Source: a bacterium (GTDB lineage Bacteria > UBP14 > UBA6098 > B30-G16). Taken from it: a DNA stretch of 20,051 nt. Below are positions 1 to 9,188 of this stretch, piece by piece. The first letter of the stretch is position 1. Every line of letters begins with the position of its first letter. The notes below the pieces were generated by a model. That model was not told the origin of the DNA. It did not search any database and saw only the letters and a list, made by a program, of their open reading frames with translations. The position numbers and the translations under genes were made by a program. The stretch spans positions 1 to 20,051 of the forward strand of contig JAUXEQ010000003.1 in assembly GCA_030620455.1 (NCBI GenBank), in the 5' to 3' direction.

Positions 1-359
1 CAAAACCAGGCTGTAAAGAATATGGAATACCTACTGTTATGTTGAGTAGGAAGTTTCATATTAGAAAACTTTTTGATGTTATGCCTGGAAGCTTTCGTCC
101 TATTCCAAATGTGAATTCAACTGTTGTAGAATTAGTTCCCAGAGAAAATGTCATTTGCCCAGAAATAGATGATGCTACAATACTCAAGCTTCTCAAGATA
201 GCTTTTAAACATAGGCGAAAGAAACTCTTGAATAATTTGAAACCGTTTTACAATATCCACGATTTAGACGCACTAGGACTTTCTTCGAATGTTAGAGCAG
301 AGAATTTGTCCGTTGAAAAATTCTGCGAACTTTGCAAACTACTTCATTTTATTACTTGA
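1..359 (+). CDS. rsmA: 16S rRNA (adenine1518-N6/adenine1519-N6)-dimethyltransferase, C-terminal part
   Basis: This is the 3' end of the gene; the reading frame is open to the left edge (first full codon at base 3) and ends with TGA at 357-359. RsmA/KsgA dimethylates two adjacent adenines in the 3' terminal helix of 16S rRNA late in 30S maturation. What is visible is the end of the Rossmann-like methyltransferase domain and the C-terminal helical domain. A KEYG stretch is followed by FDVMPGSFRPIPNV and STVVELVPR, which correspond to the family's conserved FdVpPsaFxPpPkVdSavvrl block, and then by an RRKKLLNNL segment matching the family's R-[RK]-K-x-L-x-N-N-L helix. The SAM-binding motifs lie upstream of the window. 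Gene identity is secure from these blocks; nothing looks truncated at the C-terminus. Confidence 0.93.
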   Translation, partial: KPGCKEYGIPTVMLSRKFHIRKLFDVMPGSFRPIPNVNSTVVELVPRENVICPEIDDATILKLLKIAFKHRRKKLLNNLKPFYNIHDLDALGLSSNVRAENLSVEKFCELCKLLHFIT

Positions 360-365
360 ATCTTT

Positions 366-393
366 TTGTTTTTTTTAATATTTTTATTATAAT
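366..393 (+). promoter_or_regulatory. Probable sigma70-type promoter of the GspE/PilB ATPase gene
   Basis: A perfect TATAAT box lies at 388-393, preceded by TTGTTT at 366-371 with a 16-bp spacer, in a very T-rich stretch. A start site near 400 would give a short leader containing the AAAGGAG ribosome binding site at 406-412. The -35 half is weak (TTG only), so the call rests mainly on the -10 box and its position. Confidence 0.45.
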
Positions 394-416
394 GTAAAAT
401 AAGATAAAGGAGTGTT

Positions 417-2117
417 ATGGCTCTGAAATTAGGTGAAATGCTAATCAAAGCTGGAAAAATCACTGAAGATCAGCTTGAGGATGCCCTACAACACCAAAAA
501 GACCATGGTGGAAAACTTGGCGAAATACTCCTTCGTTTGGGATTTGTGGATGATGAGAATGTAATTAATGGTTTTATTGCCAAACAATTGAATATTGGAA
601 ATATTGAACTAGATGATTTAGAAGTCGATATGGATGTTGTTAACCTAATTCCGGTCGATTTGGCAAAAAAGTTCGATATTCTTTCTGTAATTAAAGTCGG
701 CAAGATTTTATTCGTTGCAACAAATGAACCCCAGAATGTATCCGCATTTGATACTTTGAAATTTATTACAGGCTGCGAAATACAACCCGTTATGACCTCA
801 AAAGATTCAGTTCAGAAAGCTATAGATAAGTATTATAATCTCGGAGAATCGCTTACAGATATTGTTGAAGAAATGGGTGCGGATATGGAAATAGTTGAGG
901 AAACAGAAGATAGTGTCTCAGAAAGCGAACTTCAGGCAGCTGTTCAAGATAAACCTATTGTTCGCCTTGTTAATTCAATCATTTTAGATGCTATAAAAAT
1001 TAATGCTTCAGACATCCACATTGAAGTCTATGAAAAACGATTCAGAGTAAGATACAGAGTTGACGGTGGTTTAAGAGAGGTTCTCCAGCTTCCCTTCGGT
1101 CTCCGACTCGCTGTAATATCAAGATTAAAAATTCTGGCAAAATTAAATATTTCAGAACGACGTCTTCCTCAAGATGGCAGAATAAAAATACAAGCATTCG
1201 GACGTGCTATCGACCTTCGTGTTTCAATTCTTCCGTGTATTTTTGGTGAGAAAGTGGTTATGCGTATTTTAGACCCATTAACCCTTATGCTCGATATGTC
1301 CAAACTCGGATTCCCTAAAAGAGCTTCTAAAGAGTTTGACAAAGCCATACACATGCCCTATGGGATGATATTAGTCACTGGACCTACAGGCTCAGGAAAA
1401 ACTACGACATTGTATTCTGCTCTTCAATCACTTAATAATCCCGATATAAACATAATGACTGCAGAGGATCCAGTCGAGTTCAACCTTGAAGGTATTAATC
1501 AGGTGCAAATGCATTCATCTATTGGGTTAGATTTTGCGATATCGCTTAGATCATTTTTGCGTCAGGACCCCAATGTTATTCTAGTTGGAGAGATACGAGA
1601 CCGAGAGACAGCATCAATCGCCACGAAAGCTGCATTAACAGGGCACCTTGTGTTCTCGACCTTGCATACTAATGATGCGCCATCCACAATTACTAGATTG
1701 ATTGATATGGGTATGGCACCATTTTTGGTAGCTAGTGCTGTTAAGCTCATTGTAGCACAGAGATTGTTGAGGAGGATTTGTAAAAAATGCAAGGTAGAAT
1801 ATGAACCACCTGAGGATCAGCTTGAAATATTAGGAATCGATATGGACGAGGTGAAGAAAAAGGGACTGAAATTTTACAAAGGTGAGGGTTGCCCAACATG
1901 TAATGGGAAGGGACTTAAAGGAAGAATTGCAATTTTCGAAGCAATGCCTATCACTGCGGAACTCCAGAAGCTCATTATTGAGGGTGGTTCAGCGCTTGAA
2001 ATTGAGGAAACAGCTAGTCAGCAGGGAATGAGAACCTTAAGACAGGAAGCTATTGATCGAATGTTTGAGGGTATTGTTCCCATCGAGCAGGTTGTTACAG
2101 AGACAACTGGTCAATAA
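417..2117 (+). CDS. GspE/PilB-family secretion or type IV pilus assembly ATPase
   Basis: Cytoplasmic hexameric ATPase of the type II secretion/type IV pilus extension family, 566 residues, the usual length for PilB/GspE. An N-terminal MshEN/T2SSE_N domain (about residues 1-150) precedes the ATPase core. The core shows Walker A GPTGSGKT at 322-329, the Asp box AEDPVEF at 349-355, Walker B with ILVGEIRD at 388-395 and the His box TGHLVFSTLHTNDA at 408-421. A tetracysteine zinc site follows: C455-X2-C458 and C492-X2-C495. All catalytic elements are intact. AAAGGAG at 406-412 supports the ATG at 417. No pilin, PilC/GspF or PilT gene is next to it, so pilus assembly and type II secretion cannot be told apart. 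The N-terminal domain and zinc site favour a PilB/GspE extension ATPase over a PilT retraction ATPase. Confidence 0.93.
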   Translation: MALKLGEMLIKAGKITEDQLEDALQHQKDHGGKLGEILLRLGFVDDENVINGFIAKQLNIGNIELDDLEVDMDVVNLIPVDLAKKFDILSVIKVGKILFVATNEPQNVSAFDTLKFITGCEIQPVMTSKDSVQKAIDKYYNLGESLTDIVEEMGADMEIVEETEDSVSESELQAAVQDKPIVRLVNSIILDAIKINASDIHIEVYEKRFRVRYRVDGGLREVLQLPFGLRLAVISRLKILAKLNISERRLPQDGRIKIQAFGRAIDLRVSILPCIFGEKVVMRILDPLTLMLDMSKLGFPKRASKEFDKAIHMPYGMILVTGPTGSGKTTTLYSALQSLNNPDINIMTAEDPVEFNLEGINQVQMHSSIGLDFAISLRSFLRQDPNVILVGEIRDRETASIATKAALTGHLVFSTLHTNDAPSTITRLIDMGMAPFLVASAVKLIVAQRLLRRICKKCKVEYEPPEDQLEILGIDMDEVKKKGLKFYKGEGCPTCNGKGLKGRIAIFEAMPITAELQKLIIEGGSALEIEETASQQGMRTLRQEAIDRMFEGIVPIEQVVTETTGQ

Positions 2118-2310
2118 TTGGATTAACATATTGCGATTAATTGATTTGTATTATTATTGTTGTATAAACTCTATAATTATTTCTTTTTCTGTTTAGCAAA
2201 TTATGAAAATTCGTGTTTAGTATAACCTTGCTTTTTCTTCAATCTACATTAATTTGCTTTGAAAATATGGTCTCAAGACGTTTTGTTGCCTTAAGTAATT
2301 GATTGTAAGA

Positions 2311-3099
2311 ATGTTGATAAGTAATATGACTAAATCTATGCAAATATTAATAATGGGAGTTACTGTTGTTAGCATGCTTTTTGGACAATGGCAGATTCCA
2401 GTGAAACTTTATCCTACATCAGAAGATAGTGTATATTATCCTAAACTATATTTTGGGCAGGCAGTTGGTGCTTCGGATTCCTTCGATCCGTTTATCGATG
2501 AGCTTGCTCCTCCACCACCAATGTTTGGATTTTATGCATATTTCCAGGGGGATTCGATATCCGGATTAATAAAGGACTTTCGTGCGAACATCGATACAGG
2601 AATTGCGGTATTAAATTTATGGCAACTTCGTTTTCGAGATGAAGCAGGTGAGTCGGTATGGGTTGTCTGGGATGCGGACTCGTTTCCTTACAGTTTATCT
2701 TTTCCACGATTTTTTAAATTTATTGTTAGTGATTCGATTCCTAATGACATAATGTGGGGAACTGCGACCAGTATAACAGCAACGGAAAGTATATTTGTGC
2801 CGGTTGAAAAATCAGTTTTTTTTAGATACAGAGATTGGACTAGAATTTTTGAACCTCCAAATCTCCCGCAAAATCCTTATATTGAAATTATTCCAAATCC
2901 ATTTAATTCAAGTTGTCGAATTTCTTTGGTTGGAGTTGCGAATGCGGATATTGCTATTGTCGATGTAAATGGACGATTGGTAGATAAGGTTTTTGTTAAA
3001 GGTTCTGTTAATTTTTATCCTCATAGCCTTCCGGGTGGTATGTATTTCGCTATAATTAAAGGCTCTAATTACACTAAACCTATTATATATGTTAAGTAA
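2311..3099 (+). CDS. Small exported protein with a T9SS type A C-terminal sorting domain
   Basis: A secreted protein of 262 residues. The N-terminus is a signal peptide with a long hydrophobic stretch (ILIMGVTVVSMLFG). The body (about 30-180) is rich in aromatic and beta-strand-like segments, with a proline run near residue 70; I recognise no enzyme motif. The last roughly 68 residues form a typical type IX sorting domain: IIPNPFN around 193-199, then IVDVNGRLV and a GGMYFAII strand ending in a short basic tail. Such domains direct cargo through the T9SS outer-membrane pore and are removed by PorU. The next gene is a PorU-like peptidase 18 bp away, so the two are probably co-transcribed. The start is uncertain: TTG 2299, ATG 2311 and ATG 2326 are in frame and none has a good ribosome binding site; 2311 and 2326 both give a good signal peptide. 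Confidence 0.82.
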   Translation: MLISNMTKSMQILIMGVTVVSMLFGQWQIPVKLYPTSEDSVYYPKLYFGQAVGASDSFDPFIDELAPPPPMFGFYAYFQGDSISGLIKDFRANIDTGIAVLNLWQLRFRDEAGESVWVVWDADSFPYSLSFPRFFKFIVSDSIPNDIMWGTATSITATESIFVPVEKSVFFRYRDWTRIFEPPNLPQNPYIEIIPNPFNSSCRISLVGVANADIAIVDVNGRLVDKVFVKGSVNFYPHSLPGGMYFAIIKGSNYTKPIIYVK

Positions 3100-3117
3100 T
3101 ATTTTGGAGGATTTTCA

Positions 3118-6100
3118 ATGCGAAGGGTTACGATAATATTAGCATCGATATTAGTATTTCAAATTGCTAACGGAAGTACTAAGACCAATATTGAGGATAA
3201 TTCTATCGAGATAATTTTCACAATGGATGAACTTCAAACGCAAACAATAAACACTCCGATGGGAAAATTTACTAATATCTTACCGAGTTCTGAATTTGAT
3301 TTCGAGCATCGTCCTGGAGCGCCGAAGTTACCAGAGGTTTACTATCTCATTGGTGTTCCCGTTGAAGGTGAGTACTCTATAAGTTATGAAGTTGAATGGG
3401 GACAAAAACAAAAAGTTCCCTATCCTGTAGTCCCAGTTGATTCATTTTATTGGGATAAAAGCAATTTAATTGCCAAGCCAATGATACCTGAGCCAATTTA
3501 CTATGAAAGCGAAGCGTTTCTTGAGGAACCCGTTGTGTCTATCGAGGATGATGGTTTTATTAGATCACAGAAAATTGCTCGAATAATAGTAAAACCCATA
3601 AAATATAATTATCAACAGGGAATTCTCGAAATTGCCGATAGAGTTTCGATAAATGTTAAATTAAGTGGTTTGGGTGAATTAATCACTGAAGGGGCATTTG
3701 AGGATGTTTTGAGAACGGTGTTGGTGAACTACGAACAGGCGAAAAATTTTCGTTATATGCTAATCGATGAGGATATCCCTGAGAATCCTTTCGATGCTGC
3801 AGATTCATGGATTAGAGTTCCATTAAAAGGTGGTGGAATTTATGCTATAACAAAAAACTGGTTTGAGCAAATGGGAATTGAGCCCAACACAGTAAACCCA
3901 CAAAAAATAAGACTTTACGCAACTAAATTTGGTAATTTTTCACCAAATATTGCAGAACAGTTCGAAATAATCGATGAAGTGCCACTTCTATATTTTGGAA
4001 ACGATGATAGTATTTTTGACGAAAGCGATACATTAATTTTTTACCATGTAGGTCCTGAAGGTTGGATTTTGTCCGGTAGAAAAGCTGTATGGCTTGAAGG
4101 AACTTTCAGCGATAGTTTATCGGTTTGGATTGCCTTGGACGGAGCATTTCCCGAGTCTCCCAAAAGACTTCATCCAACTATTAATACTAGTTTTGATACG
4201 ACAATAGACTGGGGAAGGATGTTAGTTCATTACGGAGAAAACAAGCTCTATGATTTTTGGATGGGCAATCGTTGGTACAATCAACTTATTAGAGGGGAGA
4301 TATCCTTTATTCTCAATGATTTGAGAATCGTATCAGGATCTGAGATACCTGCCTCTCTCAGTCCTGCACCTACTACATATAATATTCGATGTAATGGACA
4401 AAGTGTATCCTCACTAATCTTAAGAAAGCTAAGGTCGGGCTTGAATAATATTACATTGATATATAACGATTCAAAAGATACTTATTTTAAATTCTTGGGA
4501 ATAGATTATCCTATTAATCTTGTAGCTTCTTCTAACTTTCTTCATTTCTATACTGATTCAATATCACCGGGGAAAATAAAATACGAGATATTTGGGTTTA
4601 TTAATCCCATAATTTTCGATGTCACAAATATTTGGCAGGTTAGAATGTTTGAAGCAACTGAGATTGGTGATGGTGAACATTACTTTGTTGATAGTTTAGC
4701 TAGAAGGGAATATGTGGTCTTTGAAAGAAATTTTACACAACCTATTCCAATGGGTATTATTGAAAGAGATTTTCCTCTGTGGAATCCTGAATCTTTTAAT
4801 GCTGATTATTTACTGTTGTCTCCAAAAGAATTAAATCCAGATTCACTGGCTAAATTCTGGGAGAATAGAGGACTTTCAACACGGATAATTTGGTTGGAGG
4901 ATATTTACCATGACTTCGGATACGGTAGATTCGATCCTGTGGCAATAAGAAATTTCTTACAATATGCTTATAATAAATCCTCAACTCCCAAACCTCAATA
5001 TGCTGTCTTTGTTGGTGATGGGCATCTGGATTACAGATATCGTATGACAGATGAACCGAATTTATTTCCACCTGCGATGTTTGTCAGTCATGGGACCGAC
5101 GCATTCTATGCAACGATTAATACAGATTCTGACGTAATCGAGCTTATGTCGTCCAGACTTCCAGTGAAAAACCAAGAACAACTGGATATCGTGATTGATA
5201 AAATGACGAATTACATCGACAATCCTGATTTTGGTGACTGGAGAATAAGAGCTATAATTGCCTCAGATGATGAATACAGAGATGATAACGCTACAGATCA
5301 TCTGGGTTACACTCGAAATGCTAATGAGATTATAACTCGGTATTTACCTTCTTGTGTAATGATTGATCCGATTTATCTAATCGATTTCCCAAGAACATCC
5401 GCTTTAAGAAAGCCCACTGCAAGAGACGCACTTTTACAGGACGTAAGCAAGGGAGCGATTTACGTTGATTGGATAGGACACGGTAACTATCACCTTTGGG
5501 CTCACGAGAGATTACTGAACTTCCCTATGGATTTACCCGGTTGGGATAATGGCGAGAAATTGCCATTAGTTTCAATGTTTTCCTGCGATAACCATCAATT
5601 TTATTTTACAGATAACCTCGAGTGCATCGGTGAAGACCTTCTGAGAAAACCATCAGGGGGTGCTGTAGCAACGATTGGAGCTACTTCCGGTTCTACTATT
5701 AGCGGCAATCAAGTTATCAATAAATCGCTTGTCGATCTTCTTTTTTATGATCATTCAATATCTATTGGTGCAGCGCTTGTTGCTACCAGAAGAAATCGAT
5801 ATCACGACTCGCAATATATACTTTTTGGGGATCCAGCAATGAAGTTTGGATTTCCACATTTAAAGATAACAATGAACCTCGATCCAGATACTCTTTATGC
5901 AGCACAATGGATTACTGTTTCTGGGGATGTGGAAACTTCTATTAACGGTAAAGTGCAGATTCTATTGTTTGGACCGAGATATAATAAATTCTATGAATCT
6001 CCAGTTATTAGTGATGCAGTTTACTATATTCAAGAAGGAGATATTTTATTTTCTGGTCTTGCGTCTGTTCATGATGGGCATTTTGAGCTTCCTATTTTTG

Positions 6101-6897
6101 TGCCGAAAAATCTTCAGGGTTCGGTTTCTGGGTATAGAGTTTTGGCTTATGCTTATAGCGAGGTAGAAAAAATCGATGCAGTTGGATTGTTAGATAGTAT
6201 ACCTGTAGAACTGTCGGGAAGTCCCGTTATCGATGACACTACGGGTCCAGAAATTTTTATTAGCTTTGAATTGAGCAGCTTTGCTGATGGCGGTAAAGTT
6301 TGTTCACCAGATGGGAGTCTTCCGGTAACAATTCAAGTCTCGGATCCACATGGAATCGATTTCGGCTCACGTCCAGGTCATGGACTTATTGTTCAACTTG
6401 ACAATGAGGATAATATTATCGATATATCTTCAGAACTTCAATACTCTATCGACGACCCAACTTTTGCAAGAGCAACATATACTTTTAAAAATGTTGAATA
6501 TGGAGGACATACCATTTGTGCTCAGGTTTGGGATAATCTCAACAACGTAACACAGAAATGTGTGGAACTGTGGTTGGACCCTTGTGAAGTCGAAATTTAT
6601 GATGTTATTCCTTATCCTAATCCTTTCAAAGATGTGGTTGATATAACATTCGCATTGGCTGGAGAGGGAATTTCAGCTCATGTGGTAGTTACGGTTTACA
6701 CAGTGGATGGAAAACAGATAAGACAACTTTCAAAATCGACGACTAATCCTTTTGATTGGATTACATGGGATGGAAAAACAGAATATGGAGACGATGTCGG
6801 CAAAGGAATATACATGTATGTTTTAAAGGCTGAAATTACTTCAAAGACTGGGAAACAATGGGAAAAAATTTATCGAGGAAAGATAATTCGAAATTAA
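3118..6897 (+). CDS. porU: C25-family (gingipain-like) cysteine peptidase, probable T9SS sortase PorU
   Basis: A large exported peptidase of 1259 residues. GGAGG at 3106-3110, 7 bp before the ATG, fixes the start, and residues 1-20 form a signal peptide. A gingipain-propeptide-like region follows (about 20-400), including VLVNYEQAKNFR near 200 and a SWIRVPLKGGGIY block. The C25 catalytic domain (about 550-930) has the catalytic pair as GHG with His788 and SCDNHQF with Cys823; the 35-residue spacing is close to the 33 between His211 and Cys244 of mature RgpB. An Ig-like region comes next. The C-terminus (1162-1259) begins PYPNPF and contains ITWDGKTEYGDDVGKGIYMYVL, an FlgD-like fold seen in PorU proteins and in T9SS cargo. 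PorU cleaves sorting domains and attaches cargo to surface lipopolysaccharide. Length and C-terminus favour PorU; a secreted gingipain-like protease is the alternative. Confidence 0.8.
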   Translation: MRRVTIILASILVFQIANGSTKTNIEDNSIEIIFTMDELQTQTINTPMGKFTNILPSSEFDFEHRPGAPKLPEVYYLIGVPVEGEYSISYEVEWGQKQKVPYPVVPVDSFYWDKSNLIAKPMIPEPIYYESEAFLEEPVVSIEDDGFIRSQKIARIIVKPIKYNYQQGILEIADRVSINVKLSGLGELITEGAFEDVLRTVLVNYEQAKNFRYMLIDEDIPENPFDAADSWIRVPLKGGGIYAITKNWFEQMGIEPNTVNPQKIRLYATKFGNFSPNIAEQFEIIDEVPLLYFGNDDSIFDESDTLIFYHVGPEGWILSGRKAVWLEGTFSDSLSVWIALDGAFPESPKRLHPTINTSFDTTIDWGRMLVHYGENKLYDFWMGNRWYNQLIRGEISFILNDLRIVSGSEIPASLSPAPTTYNIRCNGQSVSSLILRKLRSGLNNITLIYNDSKDTYFKFLGIDYPINLVASSNFLHFYTDSISPGKIKYEIFGFINPIIFDVTNIWQVRMFEATEIGDGEHYFVDSLARREYVVFERNFTQPIPMGIIERDFPLWNPESFNADYLLLSPKELNPDSLAKFWENRGLSTRIIWLEDIYHDFGYGRFDPVAIRNFLQYAYNKSSTPKPQYAVFVGDGHLDYRYRMTDEPNLFPPAMFVSHGTDAFYATINTDSDVIELMSSRLPVKNQEQLDIVIDKMTNYIDNPDFGDWRIRAIIASDDEYRDDNATDHLGYTRNANEIITRYLPSCVMIDPIYLIDFPRTSALRKPTARDALLQDVSKGAIYVDWIGHGNYHLWAHERLLNFPMDLPGWDNGEKLPLVSMFSCDNHQFYFTDNLECIGEDLLRKPSGGAVATIGATSGSTISGNQVINKSLVDLLFYDHSISIGAALVATRRNRYHDSQYILFGDPAMKFGFPHLKITMNLDPDTLYAAQWITVSGDVETSINGKVQILLFGPRYNKFYESPVISDAVYYIQEGDILFSGLASVHDGHFELPIFVPKNLQGSVSGYRVLAYAYSEVEKIDAVGLLDSIPVELSGSPVIDDTTGPEIFISFELSSFADGGKVCSPDGSLPVTIQVSDPHGIDFGSRPGHGLIVQLDNEDNIIDISSELQYSIDDPTFARATYTFKNVEYGGHTICAQVWDNLNNVTQKCVELWLDPCEVEIYDVIPYPNPFKDVVDITFALAGEGISAHVVVTVYTVDGKQIRQLSKSTTNPFDWITWDGKTEYGDDVGKGIYMYVLKAEITSKTGKQWEKIYRGKIIRN

Positions 6898-6942
6898 GAA
6901 TATATTATTTCTGCCTTATAATAAATTCTGTTATATAAATCA

Positions 6943-8202
6943 TTAATTAAACATTTCTCTCGGATCTGTAATAACACCTGTTATAGCGGAAGCCACAGCA
7001 GTATACGGACTCGCGAGATAAATGAAAGAATTAGGATTACCGAGACGTCCTTTGAAATTTCTGTTAGCCGTTGAAATGCAAACCTCGTGGTCTGCCAAAA
7101 CACCCTCATGAGCACCGAGACAAGGTCCACAACCTGTATTCATTAGGATAACGCCTGCGTCAAGCAGAATTTGGGCTGTGCCGTCCAAAATTATCTGCTG
7201 CAAGATAGCTTTACTGGCTGGGAATGCAAGCATCCGTACATTTTTGGCAATCTTCTTTCCTTTTAGAAGTTCTACTGCAGCGTGGAAATCTTCTAAGCGT
7301 CCATTGGTGCACGAACCGAAAAAAACTTGATCGATTATCTGCCCGGTTGTTTCCACCACGGGACTCACATTATCGACGGTATGAGGTTTTGCGATATACG
7401 GTTCAAGATCATTTACATTATAATTCAGTTCCTTTAAATATACAGCGTCAGAATCTGGCAAAACCCATTTGTAATGCTTTTTTGCCTTGTTTTCAAGATA
7501 TTTGTCCACTATTTCATCCGGATAAATTATTCCAAATTTCGCTCCCATTTCAACTGCCATATTGGACAAAACCATTCGACTGTCGATAGACATTTTCTTT
7601 ACTGTATCCCCCGTGAATTCGACAGATTTATATAGCGCACCATCTGCACCGAGATCACCAATGATTTTGAGTATTAGATCCTTTGATGTAATGTATTTCA
7701 GGAATTGCCCTTCTATGTTGATTTTAATTGTTTCCGGTACTTTTAGCCACATTTCCCCAGTAGCCCAAATAGCTGCAACTTCGCTTCTGCCAATGCCGGC
7801 GCTGGCAGCACCAAAAGCGCCATAAGTTGTTGTATGAGAGTCTGCACCAAGGATCAAACCACCGGGGAAAGCAAAGCCTTTCTCTGATAGCACTTGATGG
7901 CATATTCCTTCTCCTATATCGTAAAAATTTGGTATTCCCTGATATCTGACAAATTCACGTATAGATTTATGGTTATTTGCATATTGTGATGTTGATGCAG
8001 GAACTGTATGATCCAATACTATTACTGGCATTAAGGGATCGAATAATTTATCCACAGGTAGTTTTTCGTACTTCTTGATTATCGCCGCTGAATTATCATG
8101 AGAAAGCACGTAATCTGGTTTTACTGTTACAATATCTCCCACATCGACTTTTTCTCTACCACTGTGGGATGCAAGAATTTTTTGAGCTATTGTACTACCC
8201 AT
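6943..8202 (-). CDS. leuC: 3-isopropylmalate dehydratase / homoaconitase family large subunit (LeuC type)
   Basis: Aconitase-superfamily large subunit, 419 residues, the length of the LeuC/HacA type that works with a separate small subunit. These enzymes isomerise 2-isopropylmalate (leucine synthesis) or homocitrate-type substrates through a [4Fe-4S] cluster. The cluster ligands are present as C298 (in GSCTNGR), C358 and C361 (in GCGPCLG). Other conserved blocks are DHTVPAS, GADSHTTTYGAFG near 120 and the C-terminal NFKGRLG. GAGAGGA about 7 bp before the ATG supports the start. No leuD, leuB or leuA lies nearby; in this family the small subunit largely sets substrate choice, so leucine, lysine or another pathway cannot be decided here. 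It lies 84 bp downstream of fabD on the same strand and may be read from the secA-fabD transcript or from its own promoter. Confidence 0.88.
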   Translation of the reverse strand: MGSTIAQKILASHSGREKVDVGDIVTVKPDYVLSHDNSAAIIKKYEKLPVDKLFDPLMPVIVLDHTVPASTSQYANNHKSIREFVRYQGIPNFYDIGEGICHQVLSEKGFAFPGGLILGADSHTTTYGAFGAASAGIGRSEVAAIWATGEMWLKVPETIKINIEGQFLKYITSKDLILKIIGDLGADGALYKSVEFTGDTVKKMSIDSRMVLSNMAVEMGAKFGIIYPDEIVDKYLENKAKKHYKWVLPDSDAVYLKELNYNVNDLEPYIAKPHTVDNVSPVVETTGQIIDQVFFGSCTNGRLEDFHAAVELLKGKKIAKNVRMLAFPASKAILQQIILDGTAQILLDAGVILMNTGCGPCLGAHEGVLADHEVCISTANRNFKGRLGNPNSFIYLASPYTAVASAITGVITDPREMFN

Positions 8203-8286
8203 TTACATTCCTCTCGATTCATCGATTTTTTATCATTAGAAGATTGTATCGATAACAAAATTATATTATAAAACTAAATGTAAAGG

Positions 8287-9165
8287 TTATAATGTTTCCC
8301 AACCAAGTGCTTCAACATGTGGGTTAATCTTTTTAATTAAACCTTGAAGAACCTTGCCGGGACCAATTTCTATGAATTTCTCCGCGTCGTCTTTAATCAT
8401 GTTTTCAATAATGTCAATCCATCGAACAGGATTAGTTAATTGCATAACAAGATTATTTTTTATTTTTGTCGGGTCGGTTAAAAGTGTTCCAGTTACATTA
8501 GAATAAAAATTCACGTTAGGTTCATTGAACTTAATTTTCGCTAGAACCTTTTTCATTTCTTTCTGCGCTTCCAACATCAGAGGGGTATGGAAAGCGCCGG
8601 ATACATTAAGAGGTACGACTCGTTTTGCTCCTTTTTCTTTGAGAATTTCGCTTGCCTTACTCAGAAGTTGTTTTTCTCCACTTATAATGAATTGCTTAGG
8701 AGAATTGTAATTGGCAATTTCTATAACACCTTGAGGTTTGAGTGAATTAACAACATCTTGCACATTTTCAATCGATAATCCAAGAGGAGCAATCATTCCG
8801 CCTTCTTTAGCCTGAGCCATCAATTTACCTCGTTCAACTACAGCCATAAGTCCATCACCAAAAGTAATAGATTTAGCAGCCACAAGAGAAGAATACTCAC
8901 CCAGGGAATGCCCAGCGGTTAATTCGAATTTTTTTTCGATTATATTCAAAACTGCATACGAATGAGTGAAAATGCATGGTTGAGTGTATTGAGTCTGTGC
9001 TAATGTTGCCTTATCAGCATCAAAAGAAATCTCGTCAATTCTAAAACCTGCGATACGATTTGCTTTCTTATATATTTCTCGAACAACTGTATATTCATTA
9101 AAAAGATCTTTACCCATTCCTGGAAACTGCGATCCTTGTCCGGGAAATACGAATGCAGTAATCAT
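8287..9165 (-). CDS. fabD: Malonyl-CoA:acyl carrier protein transacylase
   Basis: FabD moves the malonyl group from CoA to acyl carrier protein, supplying the extender unit for fatty-acid synthesis in the cytoplasm. The protein has 292 residues, close to the 309 of E. coli. The N-terminal VFPGQGSQ block is present, as are the nucleophile Ser87 in GHSLGEYS, Arg112 in VVERGKLM and His193 in GAFHTPLM; these match E. coli Ser92, Arg117 and His201. I chose ATG 9165, which has AGAGAG a few bases upstream and gives the usual MxxAFVFPGQ start. An in-frame GTG at 9171 would sit on top of that ribosome binding site. The gene follows secA by 23 bp and is almost certainly in the same operon. No acpP, fabH or fabF is visible in the window, although accD is divergent from secA. 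Confidence 0.95.
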   Translation of the reverse strand: MITAFVFPGQGSQFPGMGKDLFNEYTVVREIYKKANRIAGFRIDEISFDADKATLAQTQYTQPCIFTHSYAVLNIIEKKFELTAGHSLGEYSSLVAAKSITFGDGLMAVVERGKLMAQAKEGGMIAPLGLSIENVQDVVNSLKPQGVIEIANYNSPKQFIISGEKQLLSKASEILKEKGAKRVVPLNVSGAFHTPLMLEAQKEMKKVLAKIKFNEPNVNFYSNVTGTLLTDPTKIKNNLVMQLTNPVRWIDIIENMIKDDAEKFIEIGPGKVLQGLIKKINPHVEALGWETL

Positions 9166-9188
9166 AATCACTCTCTTTCACGGAGAAC

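Noticed and set aside
361..386. T-rich tract after rsmA as a terminator
   Set aside because: There is no G+C hairpin before the T-run; the tract fits better as the promoter region of the next gene.
2118..2310. Promoter for the T9SS cargo gene (TATAAT at 2172-2177)
   Set aside because: No acceptable -35 box lies 16-18 bp upstream, and the region is so A+T-rich that the hexamer is expected by chance; nothing else is seen in this gap.
5897..6550. Plus-strand frames of 89 and 66 codons inside the C25 peptidase gene
   Set aside because: Alternative-frame shadows; the peptidase frame is unbroken through its C-terminal domain, so there is no frameshift to explain.
6898..6942. A+T-only stem TATTAT/ATAATA between the peptidase and leuC as a bidirectional terminator
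   Set aside because: The stem contains no G-C pairs and is not followed by a clear T-run.
8221..8253. Two ATCGAT sites flanking 21 bp upstream of leuC as a regulatory repeat
   Set aside because: ATCGAT is frequent across the whole window, so the pair is not specific evidence of a binding site.
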